From Cyanobacteria bacterium REEB446 (GTDB lineage: Bacteria; Cyanobacteriota; Vampirovibrionia; LMEP-6097): a stretch of DNA of 39,789 nucleotides. Below the pieces are notes generated by a model. The model was not told the origin of the DNA and did not search any database. It worked only from the letters and a program-made list of their open reading frames with translations. The number at the start of each line of letters is the position of its first letter. The first letter of the stretch is position 1. The stretch spans positions 1-39,789 of the forward strand of contig JAGWWP010000018.1 in assembly GCA_018970325.1 (NCBI GenBank), in the 5' to 3' direction. This document shows, in pieces, positions 32,849-39,789 of this stretch. Made by a program: the position numbers and the translations under genes.

Positions 32849-32854
32849 GTCATC

Positions 32855-33577
32855 ATGCAAGAACTGAAAATAAAAAGAGTCAAAAAAGAAATATTTTTAG
32901 ACTTAAGTGGATTTGACATTAAAGATAAAGGCTTCACTCAAAAAGTCGAAGAAGAGCTAAACCGCTCAGCAAGCTTCTTTTCAGGGAATGCTGTCTCTAT
33001 AATACTGCCAGAATTAAATAATGCAGAAGCAGACTCTGAAATAAGCGAGCAAATTAAAGCAATACAGAGTTCACTGAACAAAAACAATGTCTCTCTGAAA
33101 GCATCTTACTTGGCTGGAGACATGGAAAATATGCTACATAGCAGTTCAGGAGCTGAATCCAGTAGTACAGTAAATCAAAAAATCGAGAATACTACAGATG
33201 ATGAGCCGAATAATGATCAAGAGTACAATATCCCGGAAACACTCTATGTAAAATCTGGTCTAAGGGCCGGTCATTTAATTCGTTACCCTGGTAATGTAAT
33301 TATCTATGGTGATGTAAATCCATCTGCTGAAATAATCGCAGAAGGAGACGTTATAATCTGGGGAACTTGCCGTGGCATAGTTCATGCTGGTTCGAATAGA
33401 GATAAAAATGCTTCAATATCAGCTCTAAAATTTAATAATTGTCAATTGCGAATCTCTGAGAGCACTTTAGATTTATCTCGTAATAACATTAAGACAAAAA
33501 GCTATAAAAATAACTTTTTTCATGGTGCTGAGCTTGCAAAATTAGAAAATGATGAGATAATTATATACATATCTTAA
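32855..33577 (+). CDS. minC: septum site-determining protein MinC
   Basis: An FtsZ-assembly inhibitor that acts with MinD to keep division at mid-cell. The 240-residue protein has an N-terminal domain (about 1-95), an acidic linker (DDEPNNDQEYN), and the conserved C-terminal beta-helix: LYVKSGLRAGHLIRYPGNVI, IYGDVNPSAEIIAEGDVIIW, GTCRGIVHAGSNRDKNASIS. The start ATG 32855 has no ribosome site. minD follows after 20 bp and minE after that, in the standard order. Confidence 0.95.
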   Translation: MQELKIKRVKKEIFLDLSGFDIKDKGFTQKVEEELNRSASFFSGNAVSIILPELNNAEADSEISEQIKAIQSSLNKNNVSLKASYLAGDMENMLHSSSGAESSSTVNQKIENTTDDEPNNDQEYNIPETLYVKSGLRAGHLIRYPGNVIIYGDVNPSAEIIAEGDVIIWGTCRGIVHAGSNRDKNASISALKFNNCQLRISESTLDLSRNNIKTKSYKNNFFHGAELAKLENDEIIIYIS

Positions 33578-33597
33578 TTAATTTATTAGGTTTATGA

Positions 33598-34395
33598 ATG
33601 GCAGAAGGTAGAGTTATTGTAATTACATCAGGCAAAGGCGGAGTAGGTAAGACTACCACCACCGCTAACATCGGGGCGGCTTTAGCGAATTTGGGTAAAA
33701 ACGTTTGCGTAGTTGACATGGACATCGGTTTGAGAAATCTTGATATCCTTATGGGACTTGAGAACCGTGTGGTTTACAACTTAGTAGATGTAATCGAGGG
33801 AACTTGTAAAATAAAGCAAGCTTTAGTTAAAGATAAAAAACTCCCAAATTTATCTTTACTTCCTTCAGCACAGACACGAGATAAAAACTCCGTTAATGAA
33901 GAGCAGATTAAAGCATTAGTCGCAGAGCTAAAACTTATGTTCGATATAGTTTTAGTGGACTGCCCAGCGGGTATAGAGTCTGGCTTTCAGAACAGTATAG
34001 CTGGAGCTGATGAAGCTATCGTCGTGGTAACTCCAGAAATGTCTTCTGTAAGGGATGCTGACAGGATCATAGGATTACTAGAAGCAAGAAGAAACGAATT
34101 ACACAGTTATAAATTAATCGTAAACAGAATTAAACCAGATTTAGTAAGTGCAAATCAAATGATGAGCATAGGTGACATTTGTGAGATTCTTTCAGTGGAT
34201 CTACTGGGGATAGTTCCAGACGATGAAGATATAGTTATTTCGACTAATAAAGGTGAGCCACTGTCTCTGACTCCAAATAAATCAGCTGGGCAGGCTTACA
34301 GAAATATAGCGATGAGAATTTTAGGTACTGATGTACCTTTCATGGACTTAAAAGCTAAGGGGCTTTTCGGTAAAATAAAGGCAATATTTAGGTAA
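33598..34395 (+). CDS. minD: septum site-determining ATPase MinD
   Basis: A membrane-binding ParA-family ATPase that recruits MinC and oscillates with MinE. The 265-residue protein has the deviant Walker A TSGKGGVGKTTTTANIG (Lys13 and Lys18), CVVDMDIGLRNLDILMGLEN, DIVLVDCPAGIE (Walker B) and a C-terminal amphipathic membrane helix (GLFGKIKAIFR). Length is typical. It begins ATG 33598, 20 bp after minC, and ends 4 bp before minE. Confidence 0.98.
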   Translation: MAEGRVIVITSGKGGVGKTTTTANIGAALANLGKNVCVVDMDIGLRNLDILMGLENRVVYNLVDVIEGTCKIKQALVKDKKLPNLSLLPSAQTRDKNSVNEEQIKALVAELKLMFDIVLVDCPAGIESGFQNSIAGADEAIVVVTPEMSSVRDADRIIGLLEARRNELHSYKLIVNRIKPDLVSANQMMSIGDICEILSVDLLGIVPDDEDIVISTNKGEPLSLTPNKSAGQAYRNIAMRILGTDVPFMDLKAKGLFGKIKAIFR

Positions 34396-34399
34396 TTTT

Positions 34400-34759
34400 A
34401 TGGCTATTAAAACGTTTTTCCGCAGCTTATTTTCTAAACAAGACTCCAGTGCTGCTACGGCTACGCACAGGATGAAGTTAATGCTAACTCACGACAGACA
34501 GCAAGTGAACCCTGGTGTAATGGAACAAATGAAAGCTGAAATTTTAGAAGTTATTTCTAAGTACTTCGACATAGATCCTCAAGAAGCTGAGTTTATTATT
34601 CAAGCTAGTCATCAAGATGCTGAGTCCATTTTTTCATCTAAAGTACCTTTAATTAAAGGTGTTAAGTTTAAAAATGCTAAATTAAATAACCATGACTCAA
34701 ACAATCGAAAAGAATCTAAAGCAAGAGATAAGAACAAATTATCTACTACCGCTTCCTGA
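34400..34759 (+). CDS. minE: cell division topological specificity factor MinE
   Basis: Stimulates MinD ATPase and confines the MinCD inhibitor to the poles. The 119-residue protein has the membrane-targeting start (AIKTFFRSLFSK), the MinD-contact helix ATHRMKLMLTHDRQQVNPGV, and the dimer domain EQMKAEILEVISKYFDI. It is about 30 residues longer than common MinE. The extra, charged tail (NNHDSNNRKESKARDKNKLS) is the part whose DNA overlaps the start of bioB by 68 bp. The ATG is 4 bp after minD. Confidence 0.95.
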   Translation: MAIKTFFRSLFSKQDSSAATATHRMKLMLTHDRQQVNPGVMEQMKAEILEVISKYFDIDPQEAEFIIQASHQDAESIFSSKVPLIKGVKFKNAKLNNHDSNNRKESKARDKNKLSTTAS

Positions 34760-35666
34760 ACTTATCTTTAAAGCACAGAGCATACACAGAGAGTTTCATA
34801 ATCCAAATGAAGTTCAGTTCTGTACCTTAAGTAATATTAAATCTGGGGCCTGCCCTGAAGATTGCTCGTACTGCTCACAGTCAGCTCGTTACGACACAGA
34901 ATCTGAAGTTTATTCATTAATGAATGTAGAAAAAGTTTTAGCTGAAGCTAAAGAAGCTAAAGCTAATGGTGCGACTAGATTCTGCATGGGAGCCGCTTGG
35001 CGTTCTGCACCTGATAATTATCAGTTCGAGAATGTCTTAGAGATGGTGAGAGCAGTTAAAGAAATGAATATGGAACCCTGTGTAACATTAGGTATGTTAA
35101 AAGATGACCAAGCTCAAAGACTTAAAGAAGCTGGTCTTCATAGTTATAACCATAATATAGATACATCTAGAGAGCATTACGCTAACGTCATCACGACTAG
35201 AACCTTTGACGATAGGTTAAATACTATAAAGCTAGTTCAAGAAGCTGGAATTAATGTCTGCTGTGGCGGAATTCTCGGTCTTGGAGAAACGAGAGAAGAT
35301 AGATTTAGTTTTATAGAAACTTTAGCAGAATTAAATCCTCAGCCAGCCTCAGTACCGATAAACCTTTTAGCTCCTATAGAGGGAACACCAATGTATGAAA
35401 CGATGAAGGATAATCCTATTGATAAATTTGAGTTAATTAGAACCATCGCTACGACTAGAATCATGATTCCTAAAGCTCAAGTAAGGCTTTCCGCTGGTAG
35501 ATTAAATATGTCAGAAGAGCTACAAGCTATGTGCTTTATAGCTGGGGCTAACAGTATTTTTTCTGGTGATAAACTACTTACTACAGATAATCCAAGCACT
35601 GGGAATGACTTTCAGCTTATGGATAAGCTGGGGATGCAGGTTAGACAGAAGGCTTATATAGATTAG
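34692..35666 (+). CDS. bioB: biotin synthase BioB
   Basis: A radical SAM enzyme that inserts sulfur into dethiobiotin, the last step of biotin synthesis. The 324-residue protein has the [4Fe-4S] motif GACPEDCSYC (Cys54, 58, 61), followed by SQSARYDTE, ATRFCMGAAWR, HNIDTSREHY, and the arginine of the [2Fe-2S] site in QVRLSAGR. ATG 34692 gives a normal N-terminus, which places its first 23 codons inside minE in another frame. No other biotin genes are in the window. Its stop overlaps the convergent radical SAM gene by 4 bp. Confidence 0.96.
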   Translation: MTQTIEKNLKQEIRTNYLLPLPELIFKAQSIHREFHNPNEVQFCTLSNIKSGACPEDCSYCSQSARYDTESEVYSLMNVEKVLAEAKEAKANGATRFCMGAAWRSAPDNYQFENVLEMVRAVKEMNMEPCVTLGMLKDDQAQRLKEAGLHSYNHNIDTSREHYANVITTRTFDDRLNTIKLVQEAGINVCCGGILGLGETREDRFSFIETLAELNPQPASVPINLLAPIEGTPMYETMKDNPIDKFELIRTIATTRIMIPKAQVRLSAGRLNMSEELQAMCFIAGANSIFSGDKLLTTDNPSTGNDFQLMDKLGMQVRQKAYID

Positions 35667-36382
35667 CTTGTACTCAACACTGCAAAATTACGTTTCCCTT
35701 CAATAAAATTATTCAAAGCCTCTATGTGCAAGGTATCTAGCTGTAAATCTAAATGATCCAAAGCTCTTCCCTTCATCTGCATTGGCATTAAAAACCATTT
35801 TTTAATTTTATATTTATTAGCACTGCCATAAATCTCATTAAATAAAGCATCTAATTCATAAATAGATGTAGACGTAACACAGGTAACCATATAGAGATTA
35901 GTATTTAAATTAACTAAAAACTCTAAAAATTGAATTACGCGCTTATAACTTAATCCAGAACGCCTTAGTAAATTATGAGTAGTTTCTAAACCATCTAAGC
36001 TAACATAAATACCCTTGAAATTGAGTTCACGAATACGAGAATAATAGCTTGGGCTGAAAGTGGCATTAGTAATAAAACTAAGATCTAAGCCTTTATCTAT
36101 AATAATTTTAGCAATATGAAAAAAATCTTTATACTGCACTGGCTCACCTCCAGATAAGCAAATATGCTTAATTGAACTTAGGGACTGTTCGCAATCTTCA
36201 ATTTCTGAATGTAGCTCAAACTGTGCATGCTCAAATTTTTCACATCTCAGTAAAGCTTCTAATGCAGTTATAATTTCAGCAGTACTTAGTTCATTTTCTT
36301 TTGCATTACCTGAGCTTTGATCACAGTGGTCACAAAAAAGATTACATTTATTCGTTAAATAAATAATTAAATCAAAATCCAT
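35663..36382 (-). CDS. short radical SAM protein of unknown substrate
   Basis: The 239-residue protein starts with LTNKCNLFCDHC, the [4Fe-4S]-SAM motif CxxxCxxC, and has LSGGEPVQY (GGE SAM-binding motif), FITNATFS, and a YVSLDG strand. It has no SPASM or twitch Cys cluster at the C-terminus. The short form resembles activating enzymes or the core of MoaA/PqqE-like proteins; no function is assigned. A segment before KHICLSGGEP (about residues 49-71; HSEIEDCEQSLSS) looks like an insertion derived from the palindromic repeat. Start ATG 36382. Convergent with bioB and divergent from ddl. Confidence 0.85.
   Translation of the reverse strand: MDFDLIIYLTNKCNLFCDHCDQSSGNAKENELSTAEIITALEALLRCEKFEHAQFELHSEIEDCEQSLSSIKHICLSGGEPVQYKDFFHIAKIIIDKGLDLSFITNATFSPSYYSRIRELNFKGIYVSLDGLETTHNLLRRSGLSYKRVIQFLEFLVNLNTNLYMVTCVTSTSIYELDALFNEIYGSANKYKIKKWFLMPMQMKGRALDHLDLQLDTLHIEALNNFIEGKRNFAVLSTS
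36181..36207 (-). repeat. shortened palindromic-repeat copy inside the radical SAM gene
   Basis: On the minus strand CAGAAATTGAAGATTGCGA then CAGTCC differs at only two positions from the right end of the copy after priA (CAGAAATTGAAGATTGCGAG, CAATCC). It encodes SEIEDCEQS in the shared frame, with the gene's orientation. Confidence 0.78.
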
Positions 36383-36425
36383 CTAAATTTGAACATAACA
36401 TAAAACAGCGTTAAAATTAATTTAA

Positions 36426-37532
36426 ATGCTCTCCACTAAACCAAACATAATCAGTAAAACCTCTAAAATTCTTGTCATTGACGAAGGTTTTTCAGCAGAA
36501 AAAGAAGTAGCTCTAAGATCAGGGCGAAATGTAGCTAACAGCTTAGTTTCAGCAGGCTATAAAAATACTGACACGTTACATCTCAGCTCTAAAGAAGATT
36601 TAAAAAAAATAATTGAGCTTAAAGTCATTAATCAAATCGACTTAGCTGTTTTGATGACGCATGGCAGATTTGGTGAAGATGGCTGTATACAAGGTTTTCT
36701 TGAATTATTAGAGATACCCTACACGGGCTCTAATGTTAAAGCGAGTGCAAACTGTATGAATAAACTTACTACTAAAGCTTTACTGAAAGCAAATAACTTA
36801 GATGTTTTTCCTAACTTAAATTTAGAAGATTTATTAAACGAGAACGACCAAAAGAAAACAGTTCCAGCAGAGCAAAACAAGAATAATAAATTTCCTATAA
36901 TTCTAAAAGCTACCGCAGAAGGATCAAGTGTGGGAGTAGAAAAAATAAATTCGTTAACCGAATTTAAGAAAAAATTAGCTTCAGAACCTAATATAAAAGA
37001 TGAGCTCAAAGCTACAACACATATTAAAACCTTTATAGAGCCGTATACTCAAGGAATAGAAGTTACGACGAGTATACTTCCATACGATGAAGAACTGTAT
37101 AAACAGCTAAACCTAAATCCAGAAGAATTAAAGAAAAACCCAAACCTTTTAATTGACAGTGATTTAATCTCTTTACCTATTTTAAAATTAACGCCTAAAA
37201 AAGAGTTCTATGACTATGAAGCTAAATACACTGCTGGTTTAACAGAATTTGAACTACCAGCTATGCTTCCAGAAGGACTTACAGGAAAAATTCACAGAGC
37301 GGCTCTTAAAGCCTATAGAGCTTTAGAATGCTCCGGCTTTGCTAGAGTGGATTTCATCATTGAAGTAAAAAACGACTCAGAGACAGCAGCTCACGACACT
37401 AAGTATAATCCTTATATACTAGAACTTAACACCTTACCTGGCATGACAGATACCAGCGACTTACCAGCTCAAGCTAAATCAGCAGGAATAGACTCACAGA
37501 GCTTAATTCAGATTTTAATTAATTCAATTTAA
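36426..37532 (+). CDS. ddl: D-alanine--D-alanine ligase
   Basis: An ATP-grasp ligase making the D-Ala-D-Ala dipeptide for peptidoglycan. The 368-residue protein has LMTHGRFGEDGCIQGFLELL and IPYTGSNVKASANCMNK (family motifs 1 and 2), PIILKATAEGSSVGV, and the metal-binding ILELNTLPGMTDTSDLPAQA. Two polar insertions relative to standard Ddl are visible (around ENDQKKTVPAEQNKNN and KNDSETAAHDTKYN), neither clearly repeat-derived. ATG 36426; a TAAAAT box ends 8 nt upstream and no Shine-Dalgarno is seen. The stop shares one base with the next start (TAATG). Confidence 0.95.
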   Translation: MLSTKPNIISKTSKILVIDEGFSAEKEVALRSGRNVANSLVSAGYKNTDTLHLSSKEDLKKIIELKVINQIDLAVLMTHGRFGEDGCIQGFLELLEIPYTGSNVKASANCMNKLTTKALLKANNLDVFPNLNLEDLLNENDQKKTVPAEQNKNNKFPIILKATAEGSSVGVEKINSLTEFKKKLASEPNIKDELKATTHIKTFIEPYTQGIEVTTSILPYDEELYKQLNLNPEELKKNPNLLIDSDLISLPILKLTPKKEFYDYEAKYTAGLTEFELPAMLPEGLTGKIHRAALKAYRALECSGFARVDFIIEVKNDSETAAHDTKYNPYILELNTLPGMTDTSDLPAQAKSAGIDSQSLIQILINSI

Positions 37533-38566
37533 TGAAAAACTTCCAGATTCAGCTCTCCATAACGATTTTAGCCATCCTCTATGGATTTGTGTTTTTTGCT
37601 GATTATATAGCTCCCTATAATCCTTGCGAGCAAAATAATAAAGCGAGCTATGCTAACCCCTCTAAATTCGGTTTAGATACTCATGGCATTTACGCTTATC
37701 AGCAGAAATATATTTACAATCCCAAGTCCTATAAAAAAGAAACTCGAAATACGAAGCAGAAGATTTATCTGGAATTTTTTACCCCTAAAAAGCTTATCAG
37801 CACAAGATTAACTGCTAGTATTCATAGCAAAACAGCTTCAAAGAAACTCACTCAGCGAAATAATAATCTTAAATTCTACATACTCGGCACCGACCAACTC
37901 GGCAGAGATAATTTTTCACGTTTAATTCATGGAGCAAAACCCAGTCTTACAGTAGGTTTCCTTGCATTATTAATAGCATTCCCAATTGGAACTCTGTATG
38001 GAGCGATCTCTGCTTACTCTAGTCCATTTATAGATAATATTTTAATGAGATTAGCTGAAGCGATGATGAGCTTCCCCAGTTTTTATTTATTAATAATCCT
38101 AGCAGCTCTGCTGCCAGCGAGCCTTACGAATATAGAACGCTTTGCTTTAATTACTACAATTCTGTCGTTTACTGCTTGGGCGGGCTTAAGTAGAGTTATT
38201 CGCGGCATTCTCCTTTCCATTAAAGAAGAAAATTATGTTAGCTCTGCTAAATTAATGGGCGCAAGCCCCCCAAGAATCATCACCCAGCATCTAATCCCCC
38301 AGAGCTTTTCATACTTAATAGTCGCAGCAACCCTTTCTATACCTGGTTTTATCATAGGAGAATCAGCTTTAAGCTTTCTTGGTTTTGGTATAAATCAGCC
38401 AGACCCCAGCTGGGGTAATATCCTTAGCGAAGCTAAAGAACTCAGTAATTTATTTCATCGCCCACAGATGTTAATCTATCCTTCTCTCTTGATCTTCCTT
38501 GTGGTTTATAGCTATAACGTACTTGGTGATTATCTGCGAGATAAATTAGATACGCAGCATTTATAA
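37532..38566 (+). CDS. ABC transporter permease, oligopeptide/nickel type (OppC/DppC)
   Basis: The inner-membrane permease subunit of a peptide importer. The 344-residue protein has one N-terminal helix, then a polar periplasmic segment (about 25-110), then five helices with FILGTDQLGRD-type LGTDQLGRDNFSRLIHGAK, the EAA loop (SAKLMGASPPRIITQHLIPQ) and the end motif ALSFLGFGINQPDPSWGNIL. The enlarged periplasmic segment between helix 1 and LGTD is notable. It is coupled to ddl (TAATG). No binding protein, ATPase or OppB-type partner gene is in the window, so its partners must be elsewhere. Confidence 0.93.
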   Translation: MKNFQIQLSITILAILYGFVFFADYIAPYNPCEQNNKASYANPSKFGLDTHGIYAYQQKYIYNPKSYKKETRNTKQKIYLEFFTPKKLISTRLTASIHSKTASKKLTQRNNNLKFYILGTDQLGRDNFSRLIHGAKPSLTVGFLALLIAFPIGTLYGAISAYSSPFIDNILMRLAEAMMSFPSFYLLIILAALLPASLTNIERFALITTILSFTAWAGLSRVIRGILLSIKEENYVSSAKLMGASPPRIITQHLIPQSFSYLIVAATLSIPGFIIGESALSFLGFGINQPDPSWGNILSEAKELSNLFHRPQMLIYPSLLIFLVVYSYNVLGDYLRDKLDTQHL

Positions 38567-38589
38567 GTAATAAACCCACCTAAATTCCC

Positions 38590-38712
38590 TGAGACCGCTG
38601 TACAGCGTGTAGTTTCAAGGCTGAGGAGGACGAATGACCGCAGTGTACTTAACGTACATGAGGATCATAAGGACGACGAAAACGCAGAAAATGGAGTTGT
38701 GCAGCGGTCTCA
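38590..38712 (+). repeat. complete palindromic repeat (123 bp) between the permease and apt
   Basis: Arms TGAGACCGCTG (38590-38600) and CAGCGGTCTCA (38702-38712) pair perfectly over 11 bp, then ACA/TGT after one mismatch. The core follows the gltD copy with a handful of changes. The centre is GTAC-TTAAC-GTAC, where the gltD copy has GTAC-TGCAG-GTAC, so the central palindrome is kept while its loop changes. Confidence 0.95.
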
Positions 38713-38732
38713 TTTTGCTAAAATAAAAATTA

Positions 38733-39284
38733 ATGCAAAGCAATCTACTAAGCCTAGAAGATAAAGTAAAACAGTCTATCCGTGAGGTTCCAGATTTTCC
38801 GAAGCCTGGGATAAATTTTAAAGATATAACGACATTACTCCAAGATATGGAACTCTTTAATGAAGTGATAGAACACTTTACTAGAGAGCTGAAGACAGAA
38901 AATATTCATCATATTATCGGCATCGAATCTCGTGGGTTTATTTTTGCAGTTCCTTTAGCGATGAAACTTAATGTGCCATTTATTCCAGTAAGAAAACCGA
39001 ATAAGCTTCCAGCAGACACTCTCAAAGAGACCTATGCACTCGAATACGGTAAAGATAGCTTGGAGATTCACTTGGATGCCTTTAAGCATCAGACAAATGA
39101 AAATATCCTAATCATTGATGATCTGCTCGCGACTGGAGGTACGGCTTTGGCTACATCTAAATTAGTGACTCAACTTGGGGCTGCTAAGGTAAGCTTTCTC
39201 TCTTTAATTGAGCTTCGCTTTCTTAATGGTAGAGAGAAATTAGAAAGTGCTGGACTTGAAGTTAAGTCACTGATTAAGTATTAA
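38733..39284 (+). CDS. apt: adenine phosphoribosyltransferase
   Basis: Salvages adenine with PRPP to AMP in the cytoplasm. The 183-residue protein has the typical start IREVPDFPKPGINFKDITTL, the substrate loop GIESRGFIFAVPLA, FIPVRKPNKLP and the PRPP-binding loop IIDDLLATGGTA (about residues 127-138). ATG 38733; an extended -10 (TGCTAAAAT) ends 8 nt upstream, just after the palindromic repeat, and there is no Shine-Dalgarno. A probable terminator follows at 39382-39420. Confidence 0.97.
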   Translation: MQSNLLSLEDKVKQSIREVPDFPKPGINFKDITTLLQDMELFNEVIEHFTRELKTENIHHIIGIESRGFIFAVPLAMKLNVPFIPVRKPNKLPADTLKETYALEYGKDSLEIHLDAFKHQTNENILIIDDLLATGGTALATSKLVTQLGAAKVSFLSLIELRFLNGREKLESAGLEVKSLIKY

Positions 39285-39381
39285 GTCTCCGTTGATTTAA
39301 GATGGATTTGGTAGAGACTGATGTTTGACTATAGAAATCAAGAAACAGAAACTCACACAAAACTGACCGGCACGGTAAAAC

Positions 39382-39420
39382 ACACTCCAAGAGAAAAACA
39401 GAGAGTGTTCTAGTTTTTTT
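39382..39420 (+). terminator. probable terminator after apt
   Basis: ACACTC (39382-39387) pairs with GAGTGT (39403-39408) around a 15-nt loop, followed by TCTAG and seven T (39414-39420). About 100 nt after the apt stop. Confidence 0.6.
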
Positions 39421-39752
39421 CATTCATAAACTCACTAAACTTTTAAATAACCCCAGTACTAAACTTACTAGTAATCAGAAACCGAACTCTTTTAATATCG
39501 AAGGTCTAGAAAATCAAGAAAAAGTAAGTTTAAAACTTGATTTTAAAAAACCAGTTACAGAGGTGATGACCCGACTATTATACTAACTTTACATAAAAAT
39601 GCTGGAACTGCAAACAGCTATTCTAATCAGCATATATTTAAATAGAATACCAATGAAAGCTCTTATAACTAGGCTAACAATATAGTGGCCTGAAGAAATA
39701 GGGCCAAGAAAGTGATAAAAGAGAAGGGTAAGGTAAGAGAGGAGAGAGTACC
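39421..39752. other. gene-free spacer before the transposase start
   Basis: AT-rich with no convincing coding frame. A 9-bp inverted pair AAAATCAAG/CTTGATTTT (39510-39518 and 39536-39544) is visible. TGGCC...GGCCA (around 39685-39704) may belong to the left end of an insertion sequence, but the other end is outside the window and no boundary can be set. Confidence 0.4.
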
Positions 39753-39789
39753 ATGCCCCGAGGCAAGCCATATAGTTCAGAGTTCAAAG
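39753..39789 (+). CDS. start of a probable IS3-type transposase OrfA (partial)
   Basis: ATG 39753, with GGAG about 9 nt upstream in GAGAGGAGAGAG, opens a frame MPRGKPYSSEFK that runs off the window. This N-terminus is like the helix-turn-helix OrfA of IS3-family elements (typically basic, then Y[ST].EFK). Only 12 residues are visible, so the call rests on that pattern and the good ribosome site. Confidence 0.5.
   Translation, partial: MPRGKPYSSEFK

Noticed and set aside
39589-39771. 60-residue hydrophobic minus-strand frame
   Set aside because: It covers the likely transposase start and its ribosome site on the other strand, has no ribosome site of its own, and its hydrophobicity follows from AT-rich DNA.
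1-39789. CRISPR array, prophage or integrative element
   Set aside because: The repeats are not regularly spaced, and no cas, integrase, phage structural or toxin-antitoxin gene is present.

Overview
The window is a visibly AT-rich chromosomal segment from a Gram-negative-type, flagellated bacterium. It carries the flagellar genes fliO, fliY/fliN and flgE, a predicted outer-membrane barrel, a complete minC-minD-minE set, GOGAT (gltB-gltD), a membrane acyl desaturase and biotin synthase. Many genes lack a Shine-Dalgarno sequence. The mix would suit an uncultured non-photosynthetic relative of Cyanobacteria (Melainabacteria/Vampirovibrionia type), but that is inference only. Almost everything is chromosomal housekeeping. 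The only conventional mobile-element trace is the first codons of a likely IS transposase at the right edge.

Layout. 1-4.9 kb: corA-like gene, tRNA-Thr, and a minus-strand operon (unknown acidic protein, fliY/fliN, SAM methyltransferase, fliO-like) flanked by tRNA-Val. 4.9-11.7 kb: priA, an atypical NarL-type regulator, a 27-codon small ORF, rlmN, an outer-membrane-like protein and flgE. 11.8-17.9 kb: gltB-gltD. 18.0-20.5 kb: desaturase-rimB-rimK with ATGA overlaps. 20.5-23.3 kb: an AAA ATPase and a small acidic protein, both unrecognised. 23.4-28.3 kb: DEAD-box helicase, a small unknown protein, a PhoD-like phosphatase and an unknown protein. 28.6-32.8 kb: secreted subtilase with a dockerin-like tail, maf, rhodanese and an AI-2E family transporter. 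32.8-36.4 kb: minC-minD-minE-bioB and a short radical SAM protein. 36.4-39.3 kb: ddl, an oligopeptide permease subunit and apt. 39.3-39.8 kb: no gene until the transposase start.

The most striking signal is a dispersed palindromic repeat. Two complete copies of about 125 bp (in gltD and after priA) share a 94-bp core without a mismatch. A third, 123-bp copy sits before apt. A dozen or so shortened or decayed derivatives are spread over the window. Some lie inside protein genes (gltD, gltB three times, priA, a radical SAM gene), always in the gene's sense orientation and in one common reading frame, so they add a recognisable peptide (ENAEI.., AEN.., EDCEQS). Others occupy almost the whole spacer between convergent genes. 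Terminal arms differ between copies but pair within each copy. This is like the Rickettsia palindromic elements (RPE), but the sequence is one I do not recognise.

Secondary observations: inverted partial self-copies beside both tRNA genes; a response regulator lacking the phospho-acceptor Asp; many -10-like boxes 5-8 nt before start codons, suggesting leaderless mRNAs; and several strong hairpins in leaders.
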